64,000 nt of DNA from Lachnospiraceae bacterium OM04-12BH (GCA_003490145.1 QULQ01000008.1:62327-126326); one strand, 5' to 3'. Positions 26,582 through 37,904 are shown, counted from the stretch's first letter. Numbers and translations: made by a program. The notes: generated by a model not told the origin, from the sequence alone.

Positions 26582-27928
26582 ATGAGCAAAGTAACATTTG
26601 ACTATTCCAAAGCGGCTCCCTTCATTAAGGATCATGAAGTTGATTCCATGAAGAAACTGGCAGAAGATGCAAAGGAACTGCTTGTATCAAAGACAGGTGC
26701 AGGCAATGATTTCCTTGGATGGATCGATCTGCCGGTAGATTATGACAAGGATGAGTTTGCAAGAATCAAGAAGGCAGCAGCCAAGATCCAGAGCGATTCC
26801 GAGGTACTGCTTGTGATCGGTATTGGCGGATCCTACCTGGGTGCCAGAGCAGCCGTTGAGTTCTTACGTCACAGCTTCTATAACGTGGTAAGTAAAGAGA
26901 TCAGAAAGACTCCTGAAATCTATTTCGTAGGAAATTCTATCAGCTCTACTTATATCAGACATCTGATGGATGTGATCGGAGACAGGGATTTTTCCATCAA
27001 CATGATCAGTAAGTCAGGTACAACAACTGAGCCGGCCATTGCATTCCGTGTATTCAAGGAAATGATGGAGAAGAAGTATGGCAAGGAAGAGGCTGCCAAG
27101 AGAATTTATGCAACCACTGACAGAGTAAAGGGATCCTTAAAGCATCTTGCAACCGAGGAGGGCTATGAGACCTTCGTTGTTCCGGATGATATCGGTGGAC
27201 GTTTCTCTGTACTTACCGCAGTAGGTCTTCTTCCAATCGCAGTCAGCGGAGCTGATATCGATAAGCTGATGGAGGGTGCCAGAGCAGGACGTGAAACAGC
27301 ATTAAATGCACCTTTTGAAGAGAACGATTCCTTGAAATATGCAGCAATCCGTAATATCCTGTTAAGAAAAGGTAAGGAGATCGAAATCCTTGCAAACTAT
27401 GAACCCAGCGTTCACTATGTATCTGAGTGGTGGAAGCAGCTTTACGGTGAGAGCGAGGGTAAGGATCAGAAGGGTATTTTCCCGGCAAGTGTAGACCTTA
27501 CCACAGACCTTCACTCCATGGGGCAGTTCATTCAGGATGGTTCCAGAAATATGTTTGAGACCGTGATCAATATTGAAACAAGCAGAGAAGAGCTCGTACT
27601 GCAGGAAGAGCCTGTTGATCTGGACGGACTTAACTATCTGGCAGGAAAGAGCGTTGACTTTGTAAACAAGAGCGCTATGAACGGAACCATTCTTGCACAT
27701 ACAGACGGACAGGTTCCCAACCTTATGGTAAAGGTTCCTGAAGTAAATGAGTTCTATCTTGGTGAGCTGTTCTATTTCTTTGAATTTGCCTGCGGTGTCA
27801 GCGGATATCTGCTTGGTGTAAATCCTTTCAATCAGCCTGGTGTGGAAAGCTATAAGAAGAATATGTTTGCCCTTCTTGGAAAGCCCGGCTATGAGGCACA
27901 GAGAGAAGAACTGTTAAAGAGGCTGTAA
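26582..27928 (+). CDS. pgi: Glucose-6-phosphate isomerase
   Basis: This glycolytic enzyme interconverts glucose-6-phosphate and fructose-6-phosphate. The signature [15 protein letters not shown], the SIS-domain stretch [16 protein letters not shown] and [16 protein letters not shown] are present. At 448 aa it is the short Firmicutes/archaeal-size bacterial form, like that of Bacillus. The ATG at 26582 is set by AAAAGGAG; an upstream GTG in frame overlaps that site. A 2-hydroxyacid dehydrogenase gene follows after 25 nt. Confidence 0.97.
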   Translation: MSKVTFDYSKAAPFIKDHEVDSMKKLAEDAKELLVSKTGAGNDFLGWIDLPVDYDKDEFARIKKAAAKIQSDSEVLLVIGIGGSYLGARAAVEFLRHSFYNVVSKEIRKTPEIYFVGNSISSTYIRHLMDVIGDRDFSINMISKSGTTTEPAIAFRVFKEMMEKKYGKEEAAKRIYATTDRVKGSLKHLATEEGYETFVVPDDIGGRFSVLTAVGLLPIAVSGADIDKLMEGARAGRETALNAPFEENDSLKYAAIRNILLRKGKEIEILANYEPSVHYVSEWWKQLYGESEGKDQKGIFPASVDLTTDLHSMGQFIQDGSRNMFETVINIETSREELVLQEEPVDLDGLNYLAGKSVDFVNKSAMNGTILAHTDGQVPNLMVKVPEVNEFYLGELFYFFEFACGVSGYLLGVNPFNQPGVESYKKNMFALLGKPGYEAQREELLKRL

Positions 27929-27953
27929 TAACGGATAAAGGAACAGAAAAATT

Positions 27954-28913
27954 ATGAAGATTGTAGTACTGGAAAGAAACAGCGTGGGAACTGACATTTC
28001 CATCGAGGGGATCACTTCTCTTGGAGAAGCAGTGGTTTATCCAAATACCGTAGCGGATGAAGTCGTAGAGCGTATCCATGACGCAGAGATCATTGTAGCC
28101 AATAAAGTACCCTTAAATGAAAGCACCCTGAAGGATGCACCGAATGTAAAGCTGATCTGTGAATTTGCCACAGGCTTTGACAATGTGGATATTGCATACT
28201 GCAGGAGCAGAGGGATCAAGGTTGCCAATATCGTAGGATATTCTACCGATTCTGTTGCACAGCACACCTTTGCACTCTGCCTGTATGTACTGGAGAAATT
28301 AAAACGTTATGATGACTATGTAAAGTCAGGAACCTATGCAGCCCAGAGCCGTTTTTCCAACTTTGATCTTCCGTTCTTTGAGCTTGCAGGAAAGACATGG
28401 GGTATTGTCGGCATGGGAAATATCGGCAGAAAGGTAGCCCAGATCGCAGCCGCTTTTGGATGCAGGGTAATCTTTTACTCTGTAACCGGAAAGAGCAGCT
28501 GTACCGATTATGAGAGAGTGGATTTTGATACTCTTCTTGCAGAATCTGATGTTCTTTCCCTGCACTGCCCGTTAAGTGATCTGACAAGACATCTGATCAA
28601 CAAAGAGGCACTGAAAAAGATGAAATCATCTGCAGTTCTGGTTAATGTGGCAAGAGGACCTGTTGTCTGTGATGAGGATCTTTACGAAGCACTGGTGGAG
28701 GGTGAGATTGCAGGAGCTGGACTTGATGTAACAAGTACCGAGCCTATGAAGGAATCCAATCCTTTAAGCAGGATTCAGGACAGCAGCCGTCTGATCATTA
28801 CGCCGCATATGGCATGGGCCAGTGTAGAAGCACGGATCAGATGTGTCAACGAGACTGCAGAAAACATCAAAGCTTTCTTAAGCGGCGAGAACAGAAATAT
28901 TGTGAATTTGTAA
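27954..28913 (+). CDS. D-2-hydroxyacid dehydrogenase
   Basis: A 319-aa NAD(P)-dependent oxidoreductase of the D-isomer-specific family (hydroxypyruvate/glycerate, D-lactate or related 2-oxoacids). The Rossmann loop is GIVGMGNIGRKV. Catalytic Arg is in NVARGPVV, the Glu in DVTSTEP and the His in ITPHMAW. After the second Rossmann strand the sequence is VIFYSVTGKS, where NAD-specific members usually have an Asp, so NADP use is possible. It is probably cotranscribed with pgi. Its stop codon abuts the -35 box of the trp promoter. Confidence 0.88.
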   Translation: MKIVVLERNSVGTDISIEGITSLGEAVVYPNTVADEVVERIHDAEIIVANKVPLNESTLKDAPNVKLICEFATGFDNVDIAYCRSRGIKVANIVGYSTDSVAQHTFALCLYVLEKLKRYDDYVKSGTYAAQSRFSNFDLPFFELAGKTWGIVGMGNIGRKVAQIAAAFGCRVIFYSVTGKSSCTDYERVDFDTLLAESDVLSLHCPLSDLTRHLINKEALKKMKSSAVLVNVARGPVVCDEDLYEALVEGEIAGAGLDVTSTEPMKESNPLSRIQDSSRLIITPHMAWASVEARIRCVNETAENIKAFLSGENRNIVNL

Positions 28914-28942
28914 TTGACAATTTCATACAGAAGCAGTATGAT
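28914..28942 (+). promoter_or_regulatory. Sigma-A promoter of the trp operon
   Basis: A consensus TTGACA at 28914-28919 and TATGAT at 28937-28942 are exactly 17 bp apart. The -35 box begins on the base after the upstream stop codon. Transcription would start near 28949, at the head of the T-box leader. Confidence 0.85.
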
Positions 28943-28948
28943 AAAGAA

Positions 28949-29246
28949 AATTTAAGAACACTGAAACCGTTGAAGCGGAGATAACGGTGATGATGCTCCT
29001 ACAGAGAGCCTGTGATTGCTGAGAGCAGGTGGAAAACAAGTCATCAAATGGACCGCTGAGGGTGCAGGGAAAGGCATATATTTAAGAGCCGAGTATTCTG
29101 CAACGTGAGACATACGTCAGTTGTCAGGGATATGTTAGTATCTCGTAAGAGTACAGCGCAGGCTGTAAATCAAGGTGGCACCGCGGATAGTAGTAAAGTT
29201 TATTCGTCCTTGACAGAATCATAGATTCTGTCAGGGACTTTTTTAT
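28949..29246 (+). promoter_or_regulatory. Tryptophan T-box riboswitch leader with terminator
   Basis: A T-box leader that reads uncharged tRNA. Stem I is closed by AGCGG (28974 region) and CCGCT after the specifier. The specifier triplet is TGG at 29049-29051 (Trp), flanked by an A-rich loop. The conserved antiterminator T-box AAGGTGGCACCGCG lies at 29172-29185. The intrinsic terminator is TGACAGAATC (29211-29220) with GATTCTGTCA (29224-29233), followed by six T at 29239-29244. Uncharged tRNA-Trp should stabilise the antiterminator and switch on trpE and the rest of the operon. Confidence 0.95.
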
Positions 29247-29273
29247 TGCCATAAGGAAGAAGCAGGAGGACAT

Positions 29274-30737
29274 ATGATCACACCATCTCTCAATGACTTA
29301 CAGGAAATCAGAAAACAGGGAATCTACCGGACAGCACCAGTCAGCATGGAGATCCTTTCCGATATCAAAACACCCATAGAGGTACTTAAGATCCTGAAAA
29401 ATGTTTCAGATCACTGTTATCTGCTGGAATCTGTTGCAGACAATGAGAAGTGGGGCCGGTATACCTTCCTTGGATATGATCCGAGTCTTGAGATCACCTG
29501 CCTGAACGGACAGATGAAGATTGGATCCCTTACCTTTGAAACAACGGATCCGGGAAGCTATATCAGGCAGGTCGTTGCAGATCACAAGAGCCCGAAGTTT
29601 GACTACCTTCCTTCCTTTACCGGTGGACTGGTAGGTTACTTCTCCTACGATTATCTGAAATATGCAGAACCGACACTGCGGCTGGATGCAGAGGATACGG
29701 AAGGCTTTAAAGATGTGGATCTGATGCTGTTTGACAAGGTGATCGCCTTTGATAATTTCAGACAGAAGATCATCCTGATGGTCAACATTGATCTGGAGCA
29801 TCTGGAAACAGAATATAACAGAGCTTCTCTGGAGCTGCGCAGTATGGCAGATCTGATCAAGAACGGTGAGCCAAAGGAAGATATCCCGGGACACTGCACT
29901 ACACCGGTAACCCAGCTTTTTCAGAAAGAGGAATACTGTGAAATGGTGGAAAAAGCAAAGCATCATATCAAGGAAGGAGATATCTTCCAGATCGTATTAT
30001 CCAACCGACTGGAAGCCGGATTTGAAGGCAGTCTCTTAAATACCTATCGGATCCTGCGTACGTTAAATCCTTCACCGTATATGTTTTATTTCTCCAGCAG
30101 CGATATGGAGGTAGCAGGAGCTTCACCGGAAACGCTGGTCAAGCTGGAGGATGGTGTACTGCATACCTTCCCGCTTGCAGGCACGAGGCCAAGAGGAAAG
30201 ACAGAGGAAGAGGATCTCCGACTGGAGAAGGAGCTGCTTGCCGATGAAAAGGAACTGGCAGAGCACAATATGCTGGTAGATCTTGGAAGAAATGATATCG
30301 GAAAGATCAGCAGGTTCGGATCTGTGGAAGTGGAGAAATATCACTGTATTGAAAGATATTCCCACGTTATGCACATCGGATCGACGGTACGGGGAGAGAT
30401 CAGGGATGACTGCGATGCCCTGTCAGCGATCGATTCCATTCTTCCGGCAGGAACACTTTCCGGGGCGCCGAAGCTTCGGGCATGCCAGCTCATCAATGAT
30501 CTGGAAAACAATAAAAGAGGCATTTATGGCGGAGCCATTGGTTATATAGATTTCACTGGCAACCTGGATACCTGTATCGCTATCCGGATCGCCTACAAGA
30601 AAAATAATAAGGTATTTATCCGGAGCGGAGCCGGCATTGTAGCCGATTCTGTTCCGGAAAAGGAATATCAGGAATGTCTGAATAAGGCAGCGGCTGTGGT
30701 AAGGGCACTGGAACTGGCAAAGGAGGTAACGGAATGA
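29274..30737 (+). CDS. trpE: Anthranilate synthase component I
   Basis: The large subunit converts chorismate to anthranilate using ammonia supplied by TrpG. The tryptophan feedback-binding motif LLES is at residues 50-53. The chorismate-binding core shows [29 protein letters not shown] and [13 protein letters not shown]. Length is 487 aa. It is the first gene after the Trp T-box, and its stop overlaps trpG by ATGA. The LLES motif argues for TrpE rather than the related PabB. Confidence 0.97.
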   Translation: MITPSLNDLQEIRKQGIYRTAPVSMEILSDIKTPIEVLKILKNVSDHCYLLESVADNEKWGRYTFLGYDPSLEITCLNGQMKIGSLTFETTDPGSYIRQVVADHKSPKFDYLPSFTGGLVGYFSYDYLKYAEPTLRLDAEDTEGFKDVDLMLFDKVIAFDNFRQKIILMVNIDLEHLETEYNRASLELRSMADLIKNGEPKEDIPGHCTTPVTQLFQKEEYCEMVEKAKHHIKEGDIFQIVLSNRLEAGFEGSLLNTYRILRTLNPSPYMFYFSSSDMEVAGASPETLVKLEDGVLHTFPLAGTRPRGKTEEEDLRLEKELLADEKELAEHNMLVDLGRNDIGKISRFGSVEVEKYHCIERYSHVMHIGSTVRGEIRDDCDALSAIDSILPAGTLSGAPKLRACQLINDLENNKRGIYGGAIGYIDFTGNLDTCIAIRIAYKKNNKVFIRSGAGIVADSVPEKEYQECLNKAAAVVRALELAKEVTE

Positions 30738-31306
30738 TCCTTTTAATTGATAATTATGACAGCTTTTCCTATAACCTGTTTCAGCTCGTGGGATCCATTA
30801 ATTCGGATATTCAGGTGATCCGGAATGATGTATCCACACCAGGAGAGATCCGGAGGTTGAAGCCTTCCTCCATCATTATCTCTCCGGGGCCGGGAAGACC
30901 GGAGGACGCGGGGATCTGTATTGATGTGGTAAAGGAACTGGCTGGGGAGATTCCGATCCTTGGAGTGTGCCTTGGACACCAGGCGATCTGCAAAGCATTT
31001 GGAGCTACAGTTTCCTATGCAAAAGAGCTGATGCACGGAAAGCAGTCACTGGCAGAGCTGGATCTCACATCGCCTGTTTTTAAGGGGCTTTATGAGAAGA
31101 TCCCGGTAGCCAGATATCATTCCCTTGCAGCAGTCAGAGATACCATTCCGGACTGCCTTAAGGTGATCGCAGAAACAGAGGATGGCGAAGTCATGGCAGT
31201 CCAGCATAAGGAAAAGGCTGTGTACGGACTGCAGTTTCATCCGGAATCGATCCTGACACCGGATGGCAGAGTGATTCTTCAGAACTTTTTAAACCTTCAG
31301 AAATAA
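30734..31306 (+). CDS. trpG: Anthranilate synthase component II (glutamine amidotransferase)
   Basis: A 190-aa class I amidotransferase that releases ammonia from glutamine for TrpE. The catalytic triad is visible: Cys79 in GVCLGHQ and His169/Glu171 in QFHPES. It is not fused to TrpD, unlike in E. coli. Its start overlaps the trpE stop by 4 nt, which fits equimolar production of the two subunits. Confidence 0.97.
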   Translation: MILLIDNYDSFSYNLFQLVGSINSDIQVIRNDVSTPGEIRRLKPSSIIISPGPGRPEDAGICIDVVKELAGEIPILGVCLGHQAICKAFGATVSYAKELMHGKQSLAELDLTSPVFKGLYEKIPVARYHSLAAVRDTIPDCLKVIAETEDGEVMAVQHKEKAVYGLQFHPESILTPDGRVILQNFLNLQK

Positions 31307-31335
31307 AAATACAGGAAAGAGAAAGGGCGAAAAAC

Positions 31336-32355
31336 ATGATTAAAGAAGCGATTATCAAAATTGTTGACAAACAGGATCTGACTTATGACGAAGCCTATGC
31401 AGTTATGAACGAGGTCATGAGCGGAAAGACTTCCCCCACACAGAATGCTGCTTTTCTGGCAGCACTTTCTACCAAGAGTACCAAGGCAGAGACGATCGAT
31501 GAGATCGCAGGCTGTGCAGCAGCTATGAGAGAGCATGCGTTAAAGGTTGAGCACGATATGGATGTGCTGGAGATCGTAGGAACCGGTGGTGATAATGCAC
31601 ACAGCTTCAATATTTCCACAACCTCTGCCCTTGTGATCGCAGCAGGCGGCGTGAAGGTTGCCAAGCATGGAAACCGTGCAGCTTCCTCCCTCTGCGGAAC
31701 AGCAGACTGCCTGGAAGCACTGGGTGTAAATATTGACCAGACTCCGGAGAAATGTGTGGAGCTTCTTAAGAAGGTGGGTATCTGCTTCTTCTTTGCACAG
31801 AAGTACCACACTTCCATGAAGTATGTTGGTGCAATCCGTAAGGAGCTTGGAATCCGTACCGTATTCAATATCCTTGGCCCCCTGACCAACCCGGCAACAC
31901 CCAATATGCAGCTTCTTGGTGTTTATGATGAGTCACTGGTGGAGCCTCTGGCCAGAGTACTGACAAGCCTTGGCGTAAAGAGAGGCATGGTAGTATATGG
32001 AACCGACAAGCTGGATGAGATTTCTGCAAGCTCCCCTACGCTGATCTGCGAGTTTAAGGACGGAGAATACCAGACTTATACCATTACACCTGAAGAATTT
32101 GGCATGAAAACATGCAAAAAGGATGATCTGCTTGGTGGCACACCGGCAGAAAATGCAGAGATCACACGTGCGATCCTGAAGGGTGAGGACAAAGGACCAA
32201 GGAGAAATGCAGTTCTTTTAAATGCCGGTGCAGCCCTTTACATTGGTGGCAGGACAGAGAGCTTTGCAGATGGTATCCGGCTTGCCGGAGAACTGATCGA
32301 CAGCGGCAAAGCACTGGAAACACTGGAAGCATTTATTAAGGAGAGCAATTCATGA
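31336..32355 (+). CDS. trpD: Anthranilate phosphoribosyltransferase
   Basis: This 339-aa enzyme joins anthranilate and PRPP to form phosphoribosyl anthranilate. The PRPP-binding loop [18 protein letters not shown] and the following [21 protein letters not shown] are conserved. It begins 29 nt after trpG, the largest gap in the operon, and overlaps trpC by ATGA. Confidence 0.97.
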   Translation: MIKEAIIKIVDKQDLTYDEAYAVMNEVMSGKTSPTQNAAFLAALSTKSTKAETIDEIAGCAAAMREHALKVEHDMDVLEIVGTGGDNAHSFNISTTSALVIAAGGVKVAKHGNRAASSLCGTADCLEALGVNIDQTPEKCVELLKKVGICFFFAQKYHTSMKYVGAIRKELGIRTVFNILGPLTNPATPNMQLLGVYDESLVEPLARVLTSLGVKRGMVVYGTDKLDEISASSPTLICEFKDGEYQTYTITPEEFGMKTCKKDDLLGGTPAENAEITRAILKGEDKGPRRNAVLLNAGAALYIGGRTESFADGIRLAGELIDSGKALETLEAFIKESNS

Positions 32356-33143
32356 CATCCATTTTACATACCATTGCAGAGCATGCAAAGGTGCGGGTAG
32401 AGGAAGCCAAAAAGCAAAAGTCACTTTCTGAGGTAAAAAAGGAGGCACTGGCTATGGAGCCTCTTTCCGGATTCCCTTTTGAAAAGGCACTGGCAGAAGG
32501 CGATATCAGTTTTATCTGTGAATGTAAGAAGGCATCCCCGTCGAAAGGACTGATCGCAGAAGCTTTTCCCTATGTGGAGATCGCAAGAGAATACGAGAGA
32601 GCAGGTGCATCCTGTATTTCCGTACTGACTGAGCCAAAGTGGTTTCTTGGCAGTGACCGGTACCTGCAAGAGATCACAGAAGCGGTTTCCATTCCCTGTA
32701 TCCGGAAGGATTTTACCGTAGATGAATATATGATCTACGAGGCAAGACTTCTTGGTGCATCCGCAGTGCTTCTGATCTGTGCACTTCTTCCGGAGGAAAC
32801 GATCCGGGAGTACATCAGGATCTGTGACAGCCTTGGTCTGTCAGCACTGGTGGAAGCCCATGATGAAGAGGAAATAGCCATGGCGCTCCGGGCAGGAGCC
32901 AGGATCATTGGCGTAAACAACAGAAATCTGAAGGATTTCACAGTAGATGTCCACAATTCCGAAAGGCTTCGCAGTCTGGTTCCTCCCTCTGTTCTTTTCG
33001 TAGCAGAGAGCGGGATCAAAACAGCCGGGGATATTGGTGTACTGCGGAAAGCCGGTGTGAATGGTGTGCTGATTGGGGAGACGCTGATGCGTTCCCAGGA
33101 TAAAAAAGCCATGCTTGATACATTGAAAGGAATCCGGTCATGA
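32352..33143 (+). CDS. trpC: Indole-3-glycerol phosphate synthase
   Basis: This 263-aa TIM barrel closes CdRP to indole-3-glycerol phosphate. Conserved parts are [15 protein letters not shown] with the catalytic Lys, [22 protein letters not shown], and [10 protein letters not shown]. It is not fused to TrpF. It has 4-nt overlaps with both trpD and trpF. Confidence 0.97.
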   Translation: MTSILHTIAEHAKVRVEEAKKQKSLSEVKKEALAMEPLSGFPFEKALAEGDISFICECKKASPSKGLIAEAFPYVEIAREYERAGASCISVLTEPKWFLGSDRYLQEITEAVSIPCIRKDFTVDEYMIYEARLLGASAVLLICALLPEETIREYIRICDSLGLSALVEAHDEEEIAMALRAGARIIGVNNRNLKDFTVDVHNSERLRSLVPPSVLFVAESGIKTAGDIGVLRKAGVNGVLIGETLMRSQDKKAMLDTLKGIRS

Positions 33144-33736
33144 CAAAAATTAAAATATGCGGCCTTCGGAGAGAACAGGATATCCGCTATGCCAATGAAC
33201 TGATGCCGGATTATATCGGATTTGTTTTTCTGAAGGGGAAGATGCGGTATGTCACCTTTGAAGAGGCAGCACACCTTCGAAGCCTCCTGGATCCGGTAAT
33301 CCCGGCGGTTGGCGTGTTTGTCAATGAGCCGGTTGAAAATGTGATCCGGCTGCTTCAGTCGGGAACGATCCAGATCGCACAGCTTCACGGGCAGGAAGAC
33401 GAAGCCTATGCTGAAGAGCTGAGAAGAGCCGGTGATCACTGTATTATCCGGGCATTTGCAGTCAGAAGCAGCGAGGATATCCACAGAGCCTTTGCTTTTC
33501 CGGCAGATTATCCTCTGCTCGACAATGGGAAAGGAACCGGGGAAACCTTTGACTGGTCACTTTTTCAGGAGCAGGAGAAACCGTTTTTCCTGGCAGGCGG
33601 GCTTTCACCTGAGAATGTAAAAGAAGCAATAGAATGTTTTCATCCTTATGCTGTAGATGTCAGCTCAGGAGTGGAAACAGATGGATTTAAAGATTATGAG
33701 AAAATGAAGGCATTTATGGATGCCGTGAGGAGGTAA
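33140..33736 (+). CDS. trpF: Phosphoribosylanthranilate isomerase
   Basis: This 198-aa TIM barrel performs the Amadori rearrangement of PRA to CdRP. The N-terminal KICGLRREQDI carries the catalytic Cys. LLDNGKGTGETFDW and the terminal AVDVSSGVET phosphate-binding region follow. It is a single-domain protein, overlaps trpC by 4 nt, and lies 3 nt before trpB. Confidence 0.96.
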   Translation: MTKIKICGLRREQDIRYANELMPDYIGFVFLKGKMRYVTFEEAAHLRSLLDPVIPAVGVFVNEPVENVIRLLQSGTIQIAQLHGQEDEAYAEELRRAGDHCIIRAFAVRSSEDIHRAFAFPADYPLLDNGKGTGETFDWSLFQEQEKPFFLAGGLSPENVKEAIECFHPYAVDVSSGVETDGFKDYEKMKAFMDAVRR

Positions 33737-33739
33737 CAG

Positions 33740-34930
33740 ATGTCAAAATCAAGAGGACGCTTTGGCGTACATGGTGGTCAGTATATTCCGGAAACACTGA
33801 TGAATGCCGTGATCGAGCTGGAAGAAGCGTATAACCATTATAAGGATGATCCGGAATTTAACAGAGAGCTGACTGCTCTTTTCAATGATTATGCAGGCCG
33901 TCCCAGCCGTCTTTATTATGCAGAAAAGATGACAAAGGATCTGGGTGGTGCCAAAATTTATCTGAAAAGAGAGGATCTGAACCATACCGGTTCCCATAAG
34001 ATCAACAATGTACTTGGTCAGGCTCTGCTGGCGAAAAAAATGGGTAAAACAAGACTGATCGCTGAAACAGGTGCCGGGCAGCACGGTGTTGCCACAGCTA
34101 CGGCAGCAACTCTGCTTGGCATGGAGTGTGTGGTTTTCATGGGTGAAGAGGATACGAAGCGTCAGGCACTGAACGTATATCGTATGCGTCTCCTTGGTGC
34201 GGAAGTGATTCCGGTAAAGACCGGTACAGCGACACTGAAGGATGCTGTTTCCGAGGCTATGAGAGAGTGGACCAGCAGGATTGATGATACACATTACTGC
34301 CTTGGCTCTGTTATGGGACCACATCCCTTCCCAACCATGGTCAGGGACTTTCAGTCTGTGATCTCCAAAGAAATCAAACAGCAGATCCTGGAAAAGGAGG
34401 GACGGCTGCCGGATGTTGTGCTTGCCTGTGTGGGAGGCGGAAGCAATTCTATCGGTACCTTTTATCACTTTATTGAAGATAAAAATGTGGAACTGATCGG
34501 CTGTGAGGCTGCCGGAAGAGGAATCGATACCTTCGAGACAGCAGCAACCATTAATACCGGACGGCTTGGTATTTTTCATGGCATGAAATCCTATTTCTGC
34601 CAGGATAAATATGGACAGATCGCCCCGGTTTATTCGATCTCAGCAGGACTTGATTATCCAGGGATCGGGCCGGAGCATGCATGGCTCCATGATACCGGCA
34701 GGGCAAGCTACGTGCCGGTAACAGATGATGAAGCAGTAAACGCTTTTGAATATCTGTCACGTACCGAGGGCATTATCCCAGCGATCGAAAGCGCCCATGC
34801 AGTGGCTCATGCCATGAAGATCGCAGGAAGCTATGATAAGGATAAAATTATGGTAATTACCATTTCAGGCCGTGGTGACAAGGACTGTGCAGCCATCGCC
34901 CGTTACAGAGGGGAGGATATCAATGAGTAA
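33740..34930 (+). CDS. trpB: Tryptophan synthase beta chain
   Basis: A 396-aa PLP enzyme that condenses indole with serine to tryptophan. The PLP lysine is Lys87 in HTGSHKINN, the same number as in Salmonella TrpB. The phosphate-binding GGGSNSIG and the substrate loop AETGAGQHG are intact. It is of the TrpB1 type that pairs with TrpA, whose gene overlaps by 8 nt. Confidence 0.98.
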   Translation: MSKSRGRFGVHGGQYIPETLMNAVIELEEAYNHYKDDPEFNRELTALFNDYAGRPSRLYYAEKMTKDLGGAKIYLKREDLNHTGSHKINNVLGQALLAKKMGKTRLIAETGAGQHGVATATAATLLGMECVVFMGEEDTKRQALNVYRMRLLGAEVIPVKTGTATLKDAVSEAMREWTSRIDDTHYCLGSVMGPHPFPTMVRDFQSVISKEIKQQILEKEGRLPDVVLACVGGGSNSIGTFYHFIEDKNVELIGCEAAGRGIDTFETAATINTGRLGIFHGMKSYFCQDKYGQIAPVYSISAGLDYPGIGPEHAWLHDTGRASYVPVTDDEAVNAFEYLSRTEGIIPAIESAHAVAHAMKIAGSYDKDKIMVITISGRGDKDCAAIARYRGEDINE

Positions 34931-35699
34931 GATCAAAGAAGCATTTGCAAAAGGCAAAGCATTTATTCCATTTATTACCTGTGGAGATCCGGATCTGGAA
35001 ACCACCAAGGCTGTTGTAAAGAGTATGGCGGCAAATGGTGCAGACCTGATCGAGCTTGGAATTTCTTTTTCTGATCCTACTGCAGAAGGTCCTGTCATTC
35101 AGGGAGCAAACTTAAGGGCACTGACCGGTGGCGTGACAACAGACAAGATCTTTGACATGGTGCGGGAGCTGAGAAAAGAGCTCACCCTTCCCATGGTATT
35201 TATGACCTATGCTAACGTGGTATTTTCCTATGATGCAGACAAGTTTATTTCCACCTGTGCAGAAATTGGAATCGATGGTCTGATCCTTCCGGATCTTCCT
35301 TATGAGGAAAAGGAAGAGTTTTCAGATATCTGTAAGAAATATGGTGTGGAGCTGATCTCTCTGATCGCACCTACCTCAGAAAACCGTGTGGCTATGATTG
35401 CCAGAGAGGCGGAAGGATTTATCTATATCGTATCCAGCCTTGGTGTGACCGGTGTGCGGAGCGAGATCCGAACAGATATTTCCTCTCTCGTGAAGCTGGT
35501 AAGAGAAAATTCTTCCGTACCATGTGCTGTAGGCTTTGGTATTTCCACTCCGGAGCAGGCGGCAAAGATGGCCGATATTTCTGATGGTGCGATCGTAGGC
35601 TCTGCAATCGTGAAGCTGATCGCCCAGTACGGGAAAGAGGCAGCAGGCCCTGTCGGAGAATATGTGAAGTCCATGACAGATGCGGTTCACGCACTGTAA
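34923..35699 (+). CDS. trpA: Tryptophan synthase alpha chain
   Basis: A 258-aa TIM barrel that cleaves indole-3-glycerol phosphate to indole, channelled to TrpB. Catalytic Glu is Glu44 in [11 protein letters not shown]. The residue equivalent to E. coli Asp60 is Glu (TAEG instead of ADG), a variation I believe is shared by related Firmicutes. The start at 34923 follows GAGGGGAGG and overlaps the trpB stop. A longer in-frame start at 34872 lies inside trpB. The operon probably ends at the hairpin 35722-35737. Confidence 0.96.
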   Translation: MSKIKEAFAKGKAFIPFITCGDPDLETTKAVVKSMAANGADLIELGISFSDPTAEGPVIQGANLRALTGGVTTDKIFDMVRELRKELTLPMVFMTYANVVFSYDADKFISTCAEIGIDGLILPDLPYEEKEEFSDICKKYGVELISLIAPTSENRVAMIAREAEGFIYIVSSLGVTGVRSEIRTDISSLVKLVRENSSVPCAVGFGISTPEQAAKMADISDGAIVGSAIVKLIAQYGKEAAGPVGEYVKSMTDAVHAL

Positions 35700-35721
35700 A
35701 TTTGAATAAATGTGCAAGTGA

Positions 35722-35746
35722 CCCGGAGGTTTCCGGGGCATTTTAC
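35722..35746 (+). terminator. Probable terminator of the trp operon
   Basis: CCCGGA (35722-35727) and TCCGGG (35732-35737) form a GC-rich hairpin followed by GGCATTTTA. The T-tract is short, so termination may be incomplete. Confidence 0.5.
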
Positions 35747-35749
35747 TGC

Positions 35750-35778
35750 TTGAAGGAATATAACCGGACAGGTATAAT
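35750..35778 (+). promoter_or_regulatory. Sigma-A promoter of the GH31 gene
   Basis: TTGAAG at 35750-35755 and a perfect TATAAT at 35773-35778 are separated by 17 bp. The leader includes a possible seven-codon reading frame (35822-35845) with AAGGAAGG before it, of unproven relevance. Confidence 0.7.
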
Positions 35779-35859
35779 AATCTCATGGGGGAAATTTACG
35801 AAAATTTTTAAGGAAGGATTAATGGCTGGCGGCGTAAAGGGCTAGTCCGGGATGAAATT

Positions 35860-37854
35860 ATGGTAAAAAAATACAGCTTTGGCAATCCCATTGAAACAGA
35901 TGCAGTTGTAAAGGATATTGCAGAAACTGAATGGAAGGACGGCATATTCAGAAAAGAGGGCAATTCTTTTCACTATACACTCCGGCCGGATGAGATCATT
36001 TACGGTCTTGGCGAAAATGTACGTGGCATGAATAAGAGAGGCTGGCGGTATGTGAGTGAATGTGCGGACAATCCGAATCACTGCGAGCATACAAATTCTC
36101 TTTATGGAGCCCACAATTTTATCATGGCTGGTGACGGCGTGCAGAAGACCTGTGGCCTGTTTGTAGATACACCGGGCAGAGTCACCTTTGATGCTGGTTA
36201 TACAGATATCGATGAACTCTGTATCACTATGGAAGATGGAAATTACAAGCTTTATCTGATCGAAGGCGCATCCTATCCTGATGTGGTAAAGGAATTCCGT
36301 GAGCTGATCGGAAGAAGCTATATTGCACCCCGCTGGGCATTTGGATATGGACAGAGCCGCTGGAGCTACAATACCGCAGATGAAGTCAGAGAGGTTGCAG
36401 CAGAATATAAAAAGAGAAATATCCCTATCGACAGTATTTATCTGGATATTGACTATATGGAGCGGTACAAGGACTTTACCATTAACCGGGATACCTTTGC
36501 AGATTTCGAAGATCTGGTAAAGGAAATGAAGGAGCAGAACATTCACCTGGTTCCGATCATAGACGGCGGTGTGAAGAAAGAGGATGGCTATGATGTCTAT
36601 GAGGAAGGAAAAGAAAAGGGGTATTTCTGTAAGGATGAGGATGGCGAGGACTTTGTCATCGGTGTATGGCCCGGCAAGTGCTGCTTCCCGGATATGTTGA
36701 ATGATGAGGCCAGGGAATGGTTTGGCGACAAGTACCGGATCCTGATCGATAAGGGAATTGACGGCTTCTGGAATGACATGAATGAGCCGGCAATCTTTTA
36801 TTCTGAGAAACGTCTGAAAAAGGTCTTTGACAAGATGGAAGAATATAAAACAGCCAATCTGGATGTCAATACCTTCTTTGAAATGACGGATCTGATCGGT
36901 ACGATCTCCAATAATCCGGAGGATTATGCTTCCTTTTATCATAATTATAAGGGAAAGCGTTACCGCCATGATAAGGTGCATAACCTGTTTGGCTACTATA
37001 TGACAAGATCTGCGGCGGAAGCGTTTGAGCGTTATGTGCCGGAGAAGAGAATCCTGCTGTTTTCCAGAGCATCCTATATTGGAATGCACAGGTCTGGTGG
37101 TATCTGGCAGGGGGATAATATGGCATGGTGGTCACATCTGAAGATGAATGTGAAAATGATGCCATCCCTTAATATGTGTGGCTTCCTTTACACTGGTGCA
37201 GATGTCGGTGGATTTGGTGCAGATACGACAGAGGATCTGGTGTTAAGATGGCTTGAATTTGCTGTATTTACACCTCTGCTTCGAAATCACTCCGCAAGAG
37301 GGACCAGAAGACAGGAGGTTTACCGTTTTTCCCATGTGCAGGACTTTGCGGATGTGATCGGTGTGCGTTATCAGATCCTTCCTTATATATACAGTGAATA
37401 TATGAAAGCAGCACTTCGAAATACCATGATGTTCAGCCCGTTGTCTTTTATTTACGGAGGGGATGCACTGGCAGGACAGGTGGAGGATCAGCTTCTGATC
37501 GGGGAAAATATTATGATTGCACCGGTCTGTGAGCAGAATGCTTCCGGCAGAGTGGTATATTTCCCGGAGAGAATGAAGCAGCTTATCTTCAGAAAAGGAA
37601 CCGTTGCAGAGGGGATTGTTTACGAAAAAGGCTTTGCCTATGTTGATATGCCGATGGGCAGTGTGAATATTTTCCTGAGAGAAGGATATCTTTTTCCGGT
37701 AGCAAAGGGTGGAAAGTGTGTAGAAGATGTTGATTTTGAAGACCTGACGCTGTATTCTTTTGGAGAAGAGATAAAACCGTATGAGTACTATCTGGACGAT
37801 GGAGAAACCAAAGACTTTAATATAGAGTTACATGTCCGTATGCTGAGCTGTTAA
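35860..37854 (+). CDS. Glycoside hydrolase family 31 (alpha-glucosidase type)
   Basis: A 664-aa cytoplasmic enzyme that probably releases glucose from alpha-glucosides; GH31 also contains alpha-xylosidases. The nucleophile region is GFWNDMNEPAIF with Asp306. RWAFGYGQSRWSY, the SIYLDIDYME stretch and YTGADVGGFGADTTEDLVLRW are GH31 landmarks. There is no signal peptide. The C-terminal beta-domain is short compared with many family members. The ribosome binding site is weak (GGGATGA). It has its own promoter and is monocistronic or joined to the following methyltransferase gene. Confidence 0.92.
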   Translation: MVKKYSFGNPIETDAVVKDIAETEWKDGIFRKEGNSFHYTLRPDEIIYGLGENVRGMNKRGWRYVSECADNPNHCEHTNSLYGAHNFIMAGDGVQKTCGLFVDTPGRVTFDAGYTDIDELCITMEDGNYKLYLIEGASYPDVVKEFRELIGRSYIAPRWAFGYGQSRWSYNTADEVREVAAEYKKRNIPIDSIYLDIDYMERYKDFTINRDTFADFEDLVKEMKEQNIHLVPIIDGGVKKEDGYDVYEEGKEKGYFCKDEDGEDFVIGVWPGKCCFPDMLNDEAREWFGDKYRILIDKGIDGFWNDMNEPAIFYSEKRLKKVFDKMEEYKTANLDVNTFFEMTDLIGTISNNPEDYASFYHNYKGKRYRHDKVHNLFGYYMTRSAAEAFERYVPEKRILLFSRASYIGMHRSGGIWQGDNMAWWSHLKMNVKMMPSLNMCGFLYTGADVGGFGADTTEDLVLRWLEFAVFTPLLRNHSARGTRRQEVYRFSHVQDFADVIGVRYQILPYIYSEYMKAALRNTMMFSPLSFIYGGDALAGQVEDQLLIGENIMIAPVCEQNASGRVVYFPERMKQLIFRKGTVAEGIVYEKGFAYVDMPMGSVNIFLREGYLFPVAKGGKCVEDVDFEDLTLYSFGEEIKPYEYYLDDGETKDFNIELHVRMLSC

Positions 37855-37904
37855 ATGACCGGAAGGCTGGCAGCAGGTTTTGTCAGCGGAAGGGAGTTAA
37901 GCAG

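Noticed and set aside
35822..35845. A seven-codon leader peptide before the GH31 gene
   Set aside because: The ribosome binding site is only four bases from the ATG, the peptide has no regulatory codons, and no alternative RNA structure is evident.
35842..37089. A 415-codon minus-strand open frame opposite the GH31 gene
   Set aside because: It is fully contained in the antisense of a well-supported GH31 enzyme and shows no domain.
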